NCBI RefSeq assembly: GCF_024372725.1
Contig: NZ_VOUA01000018.1
Location: 18,926 to 82,925, forward strand
From: Methanosarcina sp. KYL-1
GTDB taxonomy: Archaea; Halobacteriota; Methanosarcinia; Methanosarcinales; Methanosarcinaceae
Direction of reading: 5' to 3'
Length of the DNA stretch: 64,000 nucleotides
The position numbers were made by a program, and so were the translations under genes. Below are positions 43,155-51,175 of the stretch, piece after piece. Each line of letters begins with the position of its first letter. The first letter of the stretch is position 1. Under the pieces are notes generated by a model, which saw only the letters and a list, made by a program, of their open reading frames with translations, was not told the origin of the DNA and did no database searches.

Positions 43155-44405
43155 ATGGGAAGATTCACGCTGAAATGTCTGAAATGCGGAAGCGAATATG
43201 GACAGCAGTACAGGCTCACCTGTGACAATGACGACTCCCTTTTGCGGGCGGACTACCATGAAAAGAAACTGGAGCTAAGAGCCCAGCCGGGCATAGGGAG
43301 GTTCCACTCCTGGCTCCCGATCCAGGAAGAGCTCACCACCGAAGCCGGGCCTATAACCTACAAAAGTGAAGCCCTTGCCAGGGAACTCGGGCTTGCGAAC
43401 CTCTACATTGGCTTTAGCGGGTACTGGCCCGAAAAAGGCGCCTTTATAAAGACCTGCAGTTTTAAGGAACTTGAAGCCCACCCTACCATGCAGCTCTTAA
43501 AAGAGACAGGGGGAAAAGCCATTGTACTTGCCTCCGCCGGAAACACGGGGAGGGCTTTTGCCCACGTCTCAGCCCTGACAGGGATAGATGCCTATATCGT
43601 GGTCCCTGAATCCGGGATCCGGAAGCTGTGGCTCCCCGAAGAGCCGACAGACTCCATCCACCTTATAAAGATGGCTCCGGGAAATGACTATACCGACGCT
43701 ATAAACCTCGCAGGCAGGCTTGCAAAACTCCCGGGCATGGTCCCCGAGGGGGGAGCCAGAAACGTCGCCCGCAGGGAAGGAATGGGCACTGTGATGCTTG
43801 ATGCAGCCGTGACCATAGGGAAGATGCCCGAACACTACTTCCAGGCTGTGGGGAGCGGCACCGGGGGAATTGCAGCCTGGGAAGCTGCACTCCGCCTCAG
43901 GGCTGACGGGCGCTTCGGGGACAGGCTGCCGAAACTCCAGCTTACCCAGAACCTGCCTTTTGTACCCATGTACAGGGCCTGGCAGGCAGGGAGAAGGGAA
44001 ATCATTCCCGAGCTTGACATGAAAGATGCAAAGCGCCAGATCGAGGAGACCTACGCTTCCGTCCTTACCAACAGGGCTCCACCCTACGCCGTCACAGGCG
44101 GGCTATACGATGCCCTGGTCGATACCGACGGGACCATGTACGCGGTAACAAAAGAAGAAGCCCTTGAGGCAAAAGCCTTCTTCGAGTCCCTGGAAGGAAT
44201 CGATATCCTGCCCCCCTCAGCTGTTGCGGCAGCCGCCCTCCTGAAAGCCGTGGAAGCCGGAAATGTCGGAAAAGATGATGTCATCCTCCTGAATATCGCA
44301 GGAGGAGGATTTGAACGGCTTAAAGAAGACCTCACACCTTTCCCGATCAAGCCTGTTGCCACAGCCGAAAACCCGGATGTGCCCCTTGAGGAGCTTGTCA
44401 TCTGA
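43155..44405 (+). CDS. cysteate synthase (coenzyme M biosynthesis)
   Basis: A 416-aa PLP enzyme of the threonine-synthase fold. In Methanosarcina the homologue makes L-cysteate from O-phosphoserine and sulfite, the first step of the coenzyme M route used by this genus. Features: N-terminal C-x2-C ribbon (CLKCGSEYG with a later LTCDND), PLP lysine Lys99 in GAFIKTCSFKE, phosphate loop ASAGNTGRA, and GSGTGGIAAWEAA near residue 229. Threonine synthase is the family alternative, but the adjacent comDE gene supports cysteate synthase. Same strand as comDE, with a 171-base gap containing atctgaaactgccattgcc repeats. Confidence 0.92.
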   Translation: MGRFTLKCLKCGSEYGQQYRLTCDNDDSLLRADYHEKKLELRAQPGIGRFHSWLPIQEELTTEAGPITYKSEALARELGLANLYIGFSGYWPEKGAFIKTCSFKELEAHPTMQLLKETGGKAIVLASAGNTGRAFAHVSALTGIDAYIVVPESGIRKLWLPEEPTDSIHLIKMAPGNDYTDAINLAGRLAKLPGMVPEGGARNVARREGMGTVMLDAAVTIGKMPEHYFQAVGSGTGGIAAWEAALRLRADGRFGDRLPKLQLTQNLPFVPMYRAWQAGRREIIPELDMKDAKRQIEETYASVLTNRAPPYAVTGGLYDALVDTDGTMYAVTKEEALEAKAFFESLEGIDILPPSAVAAAALLKAVEAGNVGKDDVILLNIAGGGFERLKEDLTPFPIKPVATAENPDVPLEELVI

Positions 44406-44576
44406 AACTGCCATTGCCATCTGAAACTGCCATTGCCATCTGAAACTGCCATATAGCTATGGAAACGATTGAGAAGAAATAAGGAAAAGGCAGATAAAAA
44501 GAAGCAAGCTGAAAAGACCGATAAGAAGAAGCAAGCTGAAAACGAAGAAAAAGAAACGAGCTGAAAAGGTGTGTGC

Positions 44577-45749
44577 ATGACAAACCCGGAAGAAGAAGTA
44601 ATATCAATCATGAGAAAAGCAGGAATAGACCTTGCCGCAACCCTACCCTGCGACCGCATTAAGAACCTGCTCCCCCTGGTTTCTGAAAACTTCCCCGAGG
44701 TAAAGCTGACCAGGGAAGAAAACGGGGTAGGGATCTGTGCCGGAGCCTACCTGGCAGGGGCAAAACCCATGATGTTGATCCAGAGCACGGGGCTCGGAAA
44801 CATGATCAATGCCCTTGAGTCCCTGAACGTCATCTGCAAAATCCCCCTGCCTGTCCTGACAAGCTGGAGAGGGGTCTACAAAGAAGCCATCGAAGCCCAG
44901 GTCCCCTTAGGGGCGCACCTTCCCGGGATCCTGGAAGGGGCAGGAATAGCATATACAATCATAGACAGTCCGGAAAAAATAGGGCTCCTTGAGAATGTCA
45001 TCCGGGATGCATACGAAAACCTGCGGCCTCACATCGCCCTGGTATCCCCGAAAGCCTGGGAAGTGTCGACCTGTTGTGCCTGGGAAGCCCGGAAGTCCCC
45101 GGAGCTGCCAAAGAAAGAAAGGATCTGCAAATTCCGCCTGACCCAGAAAGTCCTCGAACCCCGGATGATCCGGAACGACGCAATCTCCGCAGTTGCTGCC
45201 GAACTGGACGGGGAAATCACCGTAACAAACCTCGGAGTCCCCTGCAAGGAACTCTACGCTGCAAGGGACCGGGACCTTAACTTCTACATGTTCGGCTCCA
45301 TGGGGCTCGCCTCCTCCATCGGCCTCGGCCTGGCCCTGCGCACGGACAGGAAGGTAGTTGTTTTCGACGGGGACGGAAGCCTCCTTATGAACCCGAACGC
45401 CCTCCTGGAAGTCGGGAAGGAAGCCCCGAAAAACCTAGTTATCGTATCCCTGGACAACGGCGCCTACGGCTCCACAGGCTCCCAGGAAACCTGTGCGCTT
45501 CGCTACATTGACCTGGAAATCCTAGCAAACGCCTGCGGGATCCAGAACACGCATAAGGTAAACACGGAAGAGGAGCTCGTATACGTGTACAAAGATTCCC
45601 TGAATGCCAGGCAGACCTCCTTTATCCACGTAATCCTCAAGCCCGGAAACACAAATGCCCCAAATATCCCCATGAGCCCTGAAGAAGTCACAAAACGCTT
45701 CCTTGAAGCGTTAAAAGAAAATGCAGGTAAAGCAGAAAATAAGGTTTAA
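44577..45749 (+). CDS. comDE: sulfopyruvate decarboxylase, fused alpha and beta domains (ComDE)
   Basis: A 390-aa ThDP enzyme converting 3-sulfopyruvate to sulfoacetaldehyde in coenzyme M synthesis. The N-terminal half is ComD-like (EENGVGICAGAYLAG, about 46-60); the C-terminal half is ComE-like and has the ThDP motif VVFDGDGSLLMN...SLDNGAYGSTGSQ. In Methanocaldococcus these are two proteins; here they are one. The ATG at 44577 follows aaggtgtgtgc; a GTG two codons earlier is less likely. The stop is inside the palindrome aaggtttaaaccttatttt (part, about 45741-45758), a likely terminator. Confidence 0.93.
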   Translation: MTNPEEEVISIMRKAGIDLAATLPCDRIKNLLPLVSENFPEVKLTREENGVGICAGAYLAGAKPMMLIQSTGLGNMINALESLNVICKIPLPVLTSWRGVYKEAIEAQVPLGAHLPGILEGAGIAYTIIDSPEKIGLLENVIRDAYENLRPHIALVSPKAWEVSTCCAWEARKSPELPKKERICKFRLTQKVLEPRMIRNDAISAVAAELDGEITVTNLGVPCKELYAARDRDLNFYMFGSMGLASSIGLGLALRTDRKVVVFDGDGSLLMNPNALLEVGKEAPKNLVIVSLDNGAYGSTGSQETCALRYIDLEILANACGIQNTHKVNTEEELVYVYKDSLNARQTSFIHVILKPGNTNAPNIPMSPEEVTKRFLEALKENAGKAENKV

Positions 45750-45760
45750 ACCTTATTTTC
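45741..45760 (+). terminator. palindrome with T-run at the comDE end
   Basis: aaggtttaaacctt followed by attttcc. The comDE stop codon is in the right half of the palindrome. Probable terminator. Confidence 0.45.
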
Positions 45761-45784
45761 CTTACCTGAATTCTTAAGTTATTT

Positions 45785-45905
45785 CCTTACATTAACTTCT
45801 TACATTAACTTCTTACCTTAATTTCTTACATTAACTTCTTACATTAACTTCTTACATTAACTTCTTACATTAACTTCTTACATTAACTTCTTACATTAAC
45901 TTCTT
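45785..45905. repeat. 13-bp tandem repeat (cttcttacattaa), about ten units
   Basis: Nearly perfect 13-base units (one variant with ttaccttaatt) fill the space between convergent comDE and the COG1900 gene and run up to the latter's stop at 45905. The period is not a multiple of three. Confidence 0.95.
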
Positions 45906-47227
45906 CAGCTGTCTCTCCAGCTTATTTTTTCCACAGGTTCTTTGAGCCTGAAAGTCCCTGCAAGGACTTGTTCTTTGAGCTCCTCTGCAGCTTTTTCCGC
46001 CCTGGCGCGGTCAGACTGTCGCAGGGTGACCTTGATGTCCCTCAGGCACCCGCCGGTCGCGCAGCGGACTGAACCCAGGTTTGCACTGAAAGTTTCTCCC
46101 CTGCACCTTGAGAGGCAGAGCCCGCAGTTAAAGCAGAGGGAGCTTGAATGGACTGCCCGGTTATCCTCTGCACGGGAAACAGCCCCCATGGGGCAGGCTT
46201 CTTCAACCAGGCAGGTCTTGCATTTCAGGCACTTTTCCGGTTCATACCGGACCGTCAGGTCAACGCCGTCCCAGACGTCCCCGTAGCTGATCTCGCAAAG
46301 AGGCAGCCTGCCTGCGACGTCGACCAGCTTGAGGGGGATTTCCCGGTCAAGCTTCAGGATGTTATCCAGCATACCCTGGTTGAGGACAGGGATTGGGACT
46401 GCCCAGGTGTTGATAATTTCCGGGCCTGCGGAAGTTGCAAAGCCTCCCATGTACTCGGGGGTCATGCCGTGCAGGTCCGCAAACCCCGCAAGGTTCGGGT
46501 TATCCGGCGAGCTCCGGGTGCCTGAGCCGGTAACGAATCCTTCGGCCCCGTTGATGAGCACCCTGGTCCCTATGCCTATTGTCTCGAGCTTGGGGTCGTT
46601 TTCGATGGGGTTTAACTCGCCGCAGCCGCAGAAGGTCATCTCCCTGAATTCCCCTTCAAAAGGCAGGGCGTGGAAAATAGTATTTAGAGGCTCTTTTCCG
46701 GGATTTACGAATGCCCGGTAGTTCTTGAAGGCATGCCTGGTTGCATAGAGCCGCGCAAAGGGCATTTCAAAAAGCCCGGTCTCGACGGAAAAGCGGTCGC
46801 CTCCGCTCGTGCTGACATCCACGGTTATGTTCTTTCCTTCCACAAGCTCCCGTAAGAGGTGCCCGCCTCCGTAACGGGGATCCGACTCACTGTGAGCGGT
46901 CCCGAGCACGATAAGGTCCAGGACACCGAGCCTTTCGTTAGGGCAGGGGCCCACAACTGCCGGCACCCCGTTTAACAGGACTTCCGAAGCCCTGACAAAA
47001 GAATCCGGTTCCGAAACTTTGAAAGAAAGGACCGCGTAAGTCCCGCTCATGATCCCACGGGTGGCAGTGGTTACCACATCCACATCTTCAAGCCCGAGCT
47101 CCTCCCCTGCCCGGACCCTCTCGGAAATTTCCGCCGCCGTAAGGACTACGGCTTCCCCTGAATCTATTTTCGCCTGGATTTCCGGAATAGTCCGGCTTTT
47201 CCCTGAGTTATCGGATGTTCCTTTCAT
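45905..47227 (-). CDS. COG1900 (DUF39) sulfur-insertion family protein with ferredoxin domain
   Basis: A 440-aa protein: residues 1-350 are the COG1900/DUF39 family and the C-terminus is a ferredoxin-like domain with CLKCKTCLVEEACP (about 333-346) and CFNCGLCLSRC. Family members act in homocysteine formation from aspartate semialdehyde by persulfide chemistry. The member located beside coenzyme M genes has been proposed to do the final conversion of sulfoacetaldehyde to coenzyme M. The position facing comDE supports that. Cys95 in VVGPCPNERL and the FCGCGE motif are candidate active cysteines. Cytoplasmic. Confidence 0.88.
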   Translation of the reverse strand: MKGTSDNSGKSRTIPEIQAKIDSGEAVVLTAAEISERVRAGEELGLEDVDVVTTATRGIMSGTYAVLSFKVSEPDSFVRASEVLLNGVPAVVGPCPNERLGVLDLIVLGTAHSESDPRYGGGHLLRELVEGKNITVDVSTSGGDRFSVETGLFEMPFARLYATRHAFKNYRAFVNPGKEPLNTIFHALPFEGEFREMTFCGCGELNPIENDPKLETIGIGTRVLINGAEGFVTGSGTRSSPDNPNLAGFADLHGMTPEYMGGFATSAGPEIINTWAVPIPVLNQGMLDNILKLDREIPLKLVDVAGRLPLCEISYGDVWDGVDLTVRYEPEKCLKCKTCLVEEACPMGAVSRAEDNRAVHSSSLCFNCGLCLSRCRGETFSANLGSVRCATGGCLRDIKVTLRQSDRARAEKAAEELKEQVLAGTFRLKEPVEKISWRDS

Positions 47228-47565
47228 GTTACCCTAAGCCGAAAGTATTGTTTTCATCCTATTTTAGAGCCGGGGTCACAGCACCAGAAATATTAAGAGA
47301 CAATGATTAAGAGACAGAAGTTTCAGAAAAGATGTATAAATAGGGGGAAATCTGTCGAAGTTTTTTGATAGATGAGACAAATATTCTGAGCCTGAAAATC
47401 TCGATAGAAAGCGTGAAAAAAAAGACTTTATAGTTTGTGTAAAATTTTTTACATTTGGAAGGCCAGATTCGAGTAGAAAAAGCCCGGATCACCCAAAACT
47501 TATATAAATGATGATGCGTACTATGGTGTTGCACTTCGGTGCGAGAGACATATCATCTGCAACAA
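47228..47565. promoter_or_regulatory. tRNA-cluster promoter region
   Basis: AT-rich space upstream of the first tRNA. The TATA box ttatataaa (47500-47508) and a hairpin gcacttcggtgc (47531-47542) precede the tRNA-Val. No protein gene. Confidence 0.6.
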
Positions 47566-47639
47566 GGGCTCGTGGTCTAGACGGTTATGACGTCGCCTTG
47601 ACATGGCGGAGGTCCTGAGTTCGAATCTCAGCGGGCCCA
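47566..47639 (+). tRNA. tRNA-Val (GAC), copy 1
   Basis: Seven-base acceptor stem gggctcg / cgggccc, anticodon loop ttgacat giving GAC, T-arm with gttcgaatc. CCA is not encoded. First of a Val-Phe-Gly set that is repeated 421 bases downstream. Confidence 0.97.
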
Positions 47640-47746
47640 CTCCAAAACTTCCCGGAGCTGTTTCCGGGAAGTAAAAACAGCAAAAGTAAATCCACTATTG
47701 GACCATTTTTAACAAGGATTTCCAGAATAGTGGTTTACATCCGTTT

Positions 47747-47818
47747 GCCCAGGTAGCTCAGTGGGAGAGCGCTGCCCTGAAGAGGCAGTTGTCCCCGGTT
47801 CGAATCCGGGTCTGGGCA
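47747..47818 (+). tRNA. tRNA-Phe (GAA), copy 1
   Basis: Acceptor gcccagg / tctgggc, anticodon loop ctgaaga giving GAA, T-arm ggttcgaatcc. The next bases are cca, so CCA appears to be encoded. Same sequence as copy 2. Confidence 0.97.
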
Positions 47819-47825
47819 CCAGAGA

Positions 47826-47897
47826 ACATCAGTAGTGTAGCGGTTATCACCGGGCGTTGCCAACGCTCGAACCCGGGTTCGAATCCCGGCTGGTGTA
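47826..47897 (+). tRNA. tRNA-Gly (GCC), copy 1
   Basis: Acceptor acatcag / ctggtgt (one G-U pair), anticodon loop ttgccaa giving GCC, T-arm ggttcgaatcc. Only seven bases after tRNA-Phe, so one transcript is likely. Confidence 0.95.
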
Positions 47898-47986
47898 TAA
47901 CTTTTTTACAACTTCCGTTATTCAAATTTATGTGCATTAAACAAATGTACATTCATTAAAAAGAGTAACGGGGACACAAGCATAGA

Positions 47987-48060
47987 GGGCTCGTGGTCTA
48001 GACGGTTATGACGTCGCCTTGACATGGCGGAGGTCCTGAGTTCGAATCTCAGCGGGCCCA
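47987..48060 (+). tRNA. tRNA-Val (GAC), copy 2
   Basis: Same sequence as the copy at 47566, starting the second Val-Phe-Gly set. Confidence 0.97.
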
Positions 48061-48160
48061 CTCCAAAACTTCCCGGAGTTTTTTCCGGGAAGTAAAAACA
48101 GTAAATCCACTACCGGACCTTTTTAACAAACTTTGCCAGGATAGTGGTTTACATCCGTTT

Positions 48161-48232
48161 GCCCAGGTAGCTCAGTGGGAGAGCGCTGCCCTGAAGAGGC
48201 AGTTGTCCCCGGTTCGAATCCGGGTCTGGGCA
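48161..48232 (+). tRNA. tRNA-Phe (GAA), copy 2
   Basis: Same sequence as the copy at 47747. The Val-Phe spacer is seven bases shorter than in set 1. Confidence 0.97.
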
Positions 48233-48239
48233 CCAGAGA

Positions 48240-48311
48240 ACATCAGTAGTGTAGCGGTCATCACCGGGCGTTGCCAACGCTCGAACCCGGGTTCGAATCC
48301 CGGCTGGTGTA
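48240..48311 (+). tRNA. tRNA-Gly (GCC), copy 2
   Basis: Matches the copy at 47826 except for one base in the D-loop (gcggtcatc instead of gcggttatc). Confidence 0.95.
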
Positions 48312-48853
48312 TAACTTTTCTCTAATGTTTTCCGAATATTTTTATGGCATTTCACATGAGTTTTTCTTTTGAAAACGTTAGTATTAAGCCCTTATTTTTG
48401 AACCACTTATATCCAAAACACCAATTTCCAAAACGCTTATTTTCAAAATCCATTAAGCTCGAAAAACATCATATATTAAAACATTTCCCCGGGATATTCT
48501 TCTTCGCCTGAAATATTATAAAATTCACAGACTTTTCTCTTAATATTGACTATTTTGGGAAAATTTCCCCCACAACCCTCCAAAAATGAATGTTCTGATT
48601 GGTTTTCGCATCCGGCCTCAAGCGACATCAGGGTCAATGTTAACATCCGTTGCCCTGGAAAAATATGGATTGAGCACCCCATTGTACAGGAAAACCATAA
48701 ATGTCAACCAAAGAATGGTCAACCAAAACATTAATTAAAACAAAAAATCATTATAATTATTGGATATAAATCTCGAAAAGACAAAAGAGTCTGCTTGGAG
48801 AGGTCTATACCCACCTGTGTTGCAAACCTGAAAAATCGTAAGGAGATCTGAAA
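48312..48853. other. intergenic region upstream of the ubiquitin-like operon
   Basis: No gene accepted. A TATA-like ggatataaatc (about 48763-48773) lies 80-90 bases before the 42-aa gene. Short cttatttt-type repeats follow the tRNAs. Confidence 0.5.
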
Positions 48854-48982
48854 ATGCCAGGAAAGTTCCAGAAAAGAAATGCAGAGCGCAAAGGCATCAG
48901 AAAAGAATATGAACTGGAGCAGAAGTTAATAAAGGAAATCGTGGACGAAATTCAGGTAAGCGGCGGTGGATCTACAAAGTGA
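48854..48982 (+). CDS. small basic/helical protein (42 aa) coupled to ubiquitin-like gene
   Basis: Read directly: ATG 48854 to TGA 48982, product MPGKFQKRNAERKGIRKEYE and a helical remainder ending SGGGSTK. A strong ribosome site aaggagatctgaaa precedes the start. The last bases gtga also hold the GTG start of the next gene, so the two are translationally coupled. The protein is highly charged with one predicted helix and a glycine-serine tail. No family recognised. The strong site plus the four-base overlap make it a real gene. Confidence 0.7.
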   Translation: MPGKFQKRNAERKGIRKEYELEQKLIKEIVDEIQVSGGGSTK

Positions 48983-49191
48983 GTAAAAAAGTACACATAA
49001 CAATTCAAGCCGGAAATGTTTCCGAGCAGACCGTAGAGGTAGAAGATAACTCTACCTACGAAGACCTGCTTGACGCACTGAAAATTAATCAGGAAACCGT
49101 ACTTGTATTAAATGAAGGGAATGCTGTCCCCCTGGACGGGGCAATAACTTCCGACAGACTCACGATCCTGAGAGTTGTTACAGGTGGCTGA
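48979..49191 (+). CDS. ubiquitin-like MoaD/ThiS-family protein
   Basis: A 70-aa beta-grasp protein with C-terminal ...VVTGG. The diglycine end is the hallmark of ThiS, MoaD and archaeal SAMPs, which are adenylated there by an E1-like enzyme and then carry sulfur or become attached to proteins. The core VHITIQAGNV...EVEDNSTYEDLLDALKI...VLVLNEGNAVPLDGAI fits (quoted in parts). The start is GTG inside the stop of the 42-aa gene. It could serve thiamine, molybdopterin, tRNA thiolation or protein tagging; the context does not decide. Possibly cotranscribed only with its small neighbour. Confidence 0.85.
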   Translation: MSKKVHITIQAGNVSEQTVEVEDNSTYEDLLDALKINQETVLVLNEGNAVPLDGAITSDRLTILRVVTGG

Positions 49192-49362
49192 CCTGCCCAA
49201 GGCAGAACCCCCTTCTTTACTACATTTTCTTTTTACCAGAACTATAAAGCCGTGAGCTAGCAGCATCCTTTTTCTGCAACGTCACCAGTTCCCGGATCCC
49301 ATTAATAGTCAAGGGGCATAACTTTCAGGAAGATCCGGAAAAAGAATGTGAAGGCCATTTTT

Positions 49363-49421
49363 AAAAGCTCATTCTTAAAAGCTCATTCTTAAAAGCTCAT
49401 TCTTAAAAGCTCATATTTAAG
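49363..49421. repeat. 14-bp tandem repeat (attcttaaaagctc), four copies
   Basis: Four copies, the first one slightly changed, end next to the left target duplication of the MITE at 49431. Confidence 0.85.
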
Positions 49422-49430
49422 AGTTTTTTG

Positions 49431-49521
49431 GGCTCTTCGTTGTTTTGTGTGTGTAGCCATCACAAAACCAATATGGTCTTGAATTGAAAATCATCTTACC
49501 CACGGAGAATGACGAAGAGCC
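49431..49521. mobile_element. 91-bp MITE with ISL3-type ends and 8-bp target duplication
   Basis: Ends GGCTCTTCGT (49431-49440) and ACGAAGAGCC (49512-49521) are a perfect inverted repeat, with weaker complementarity further in (…GTG / CAC…). The eight bases outside both ends are the same, gttttttg (49423-49430 and 49522-49529). Ends starting GGCTCTT and an eight-base duplication are typical of the ISL3 family. The interior codes for nothing. So this is a non-autonomous ISL3-type element. Confidence 0.85.
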
Positions 49522-49571
49522 GTTTTTTGTAAAAAAGAGTTGTTTTTTACTTTTCCTGTGTTGTCATTTAT

Positions 49572-49695
49572 GCAGACATCTAGAAAAGAGAACCAGAATA
49601 AAATCCGCATGCAGGCACTGAGAAAAAGTGATCCGAATAAAATCCGTATGCAGACACTGAGAAAAAGTGATCAGAACAGAAATTCGTATGCAGGC
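49572..49695. repeat. imperfect tandem repeat of about 43 bp, three copies
   Basis: Units of the form gagaaaaagtgatc(c/a)gaa(t/c)a + aaatccgtatgcaggcact, with several differences. Downstream of mreA. Confidence 0.65.
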
Positions 49696-49827
49696 CTGTA
49701 GAAAAGACTGCAAGAGGAGAATCTTGTAGGATTGGAACGATTTGAGAGGATTTGACTCCATAATGGAAGAATTCCCAGGGGAATTGCCTGCCATTATGAG
49801 AGCGAATCCTTACCCATTGCAGATGCC

Positions 49828-50226
49828 TCACTTTGAAGGAGCAAGAGGCACTTTTTTGCTCATGACCTTCAATTTCTTGATTGCAGAGATGGTTGCCTGA
49901 GATTCCTTGTAGATTTTGTCTTCATAGTAGCTGATTATCTCATCAACCGGAGCCGCAAGGGAATAGATCTTTATCGGACGCCCTTTGCCAGGCTTCTTTT
50001 CCGAGCGCACATTGACCCATGACTGGTTGCGCATCAGCCTCATTGCAAGGCTTACTTCTGGCTGCCGGAGTCCGGTACTGATTTCTATTTCACGGGATGA
50101 TGCTTCGTCCACATTCATAAGATATGCCATTGTTGTGGCGACATTTCTTGACATACCAAGATTCCTTAACGTTTCAATAAAAATGTGGTCATTCTCGTCC
50201 AGCACTTTTACTTCATAGTCTTTCAT
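49828..50226 (-). CDS. mreA: winged-helix regulator, likely MreA (methanogenesis regulator)
   Basis: A 132-aa protein with a winged helix-turn-helix domain of the ArsR/TrmB-like type (about residues 20-85: NLGMSRNVATTMAYLM; SSREIEISTGLRQPEVSLAMRLM; wing KPGKGRPIKIYSL, in parts) and a C-terminal helix. The start ATG 50226 has aagggg seven bases upstream; the frame extends 10 codons more. The position downstream of coenzyme M genes and the ThiS-like gene agrees with MreA of M. acetivorans, which controls genes for acetate versus methylotrophic growth. The identification rests on recalled synteny and fold. The leader region is long and AT-rich. Confidence 0.75.
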   Translation of the reverse strand: MKDYEVKVLDENDHIFIETLRNLGMSRNVATTMAYLMNVDEASSREIEISTGLRQPEVSLAMRLMRNQSWVNVRSEKKPGKGRPIKIYSLAAPVDEIISYYEDKIYKESQATISAIKKLKVMSKKVPLAPSK

Positions 50227-51175
50227 GATAACCCCTTCATACTGTTGTTTAAACACCCTTTAATGTTAGCTAAAAATATCATGGAAATTATATTTAGACC
50301 TTTAAGATATAGAGATATAACTACCATTTTAGAGCTAACAAAAGTTATCTAATTTTTAAATTAGATATATTTATACAGTAAATAACCCCGTTTTGCCGTA
50401 TTTAAGACATTAAAAAACGTTTTTACAATCCCGCGGATTGTCCTTCCTTCTGAGTCCAACAGCCGATTATCAAAACAAATATTATATTTTTATAACCGGT
50501 TTCTAAATCCCCGTTTTTATAGATAGATTGGACGAAACGTATTGGCCTAACAATAAAACCTGTATACGTATATAATTAGAAGGTTATTCATCTCCAACAA
50601 ATAATAATGTACTCATACTATTTAAAGTTGTATATATTAACAAGGAATTTAAAAACCATATGCCCCTCTCAATAAGGAAAAAATATGAAAAAAAATGACA
50701 AATTTACGCAGCATAATGAGGGCCATATGAAGATAAAAATTGCCCGATTCATTGAAAAAATATTAAAAAATACGCCAGTCAATATATTATAAATGATTTA
50801 CCAAAATACATGATATCAAGCGGGCTGCCCCACAAAAAATCCACTTGCCATTCAATATTCCTGTTGTCCACTGAAAATTCACCTAACATTGGCAAAAATT
50901 CACCTGCTGTCAATTAAAAATTCACCTGTTATCCACTGAAAGTTCACCTTTTATCCACTAAAAGTTTACATGTAATCAGTAAAAATTCATATGTTAACAC
51001 TAGAAGTTCACCTATTGTTCACAGAAAACTCAGTATTTTCAACAAAAATATAGAGTTTCCCGTAATAGCCTCTTCAGGTTTACTGAAGCTCAACCAGTTC
51101 CGCTTGAATAGTAAAGCCGTCGCTGAAAAAGCTCCAGTTATCACTGGAAAAGTTCAGGTCTTCATCGAAAAAGCT
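50227..51175. other. 950-bp AT-rich region between mreA and ccmF
   Basis: No gene. The first 350 bases upstream of mreA are AT-rich with several TATA-like stretches and probably hold its promoter. From about 50860 to 51030 there are imperfect repeats built on tccactgaaaattcacctgt, and a related series (ctgaaaaagctccagt) up to the ccmF stop. Confidence 0.55.

Noticed and set aside
47758..48355. Protein frames over the tRNA clusters
   Set aside because: They are translations of tRNA genes (for example the GFEPGFER-type peptides).
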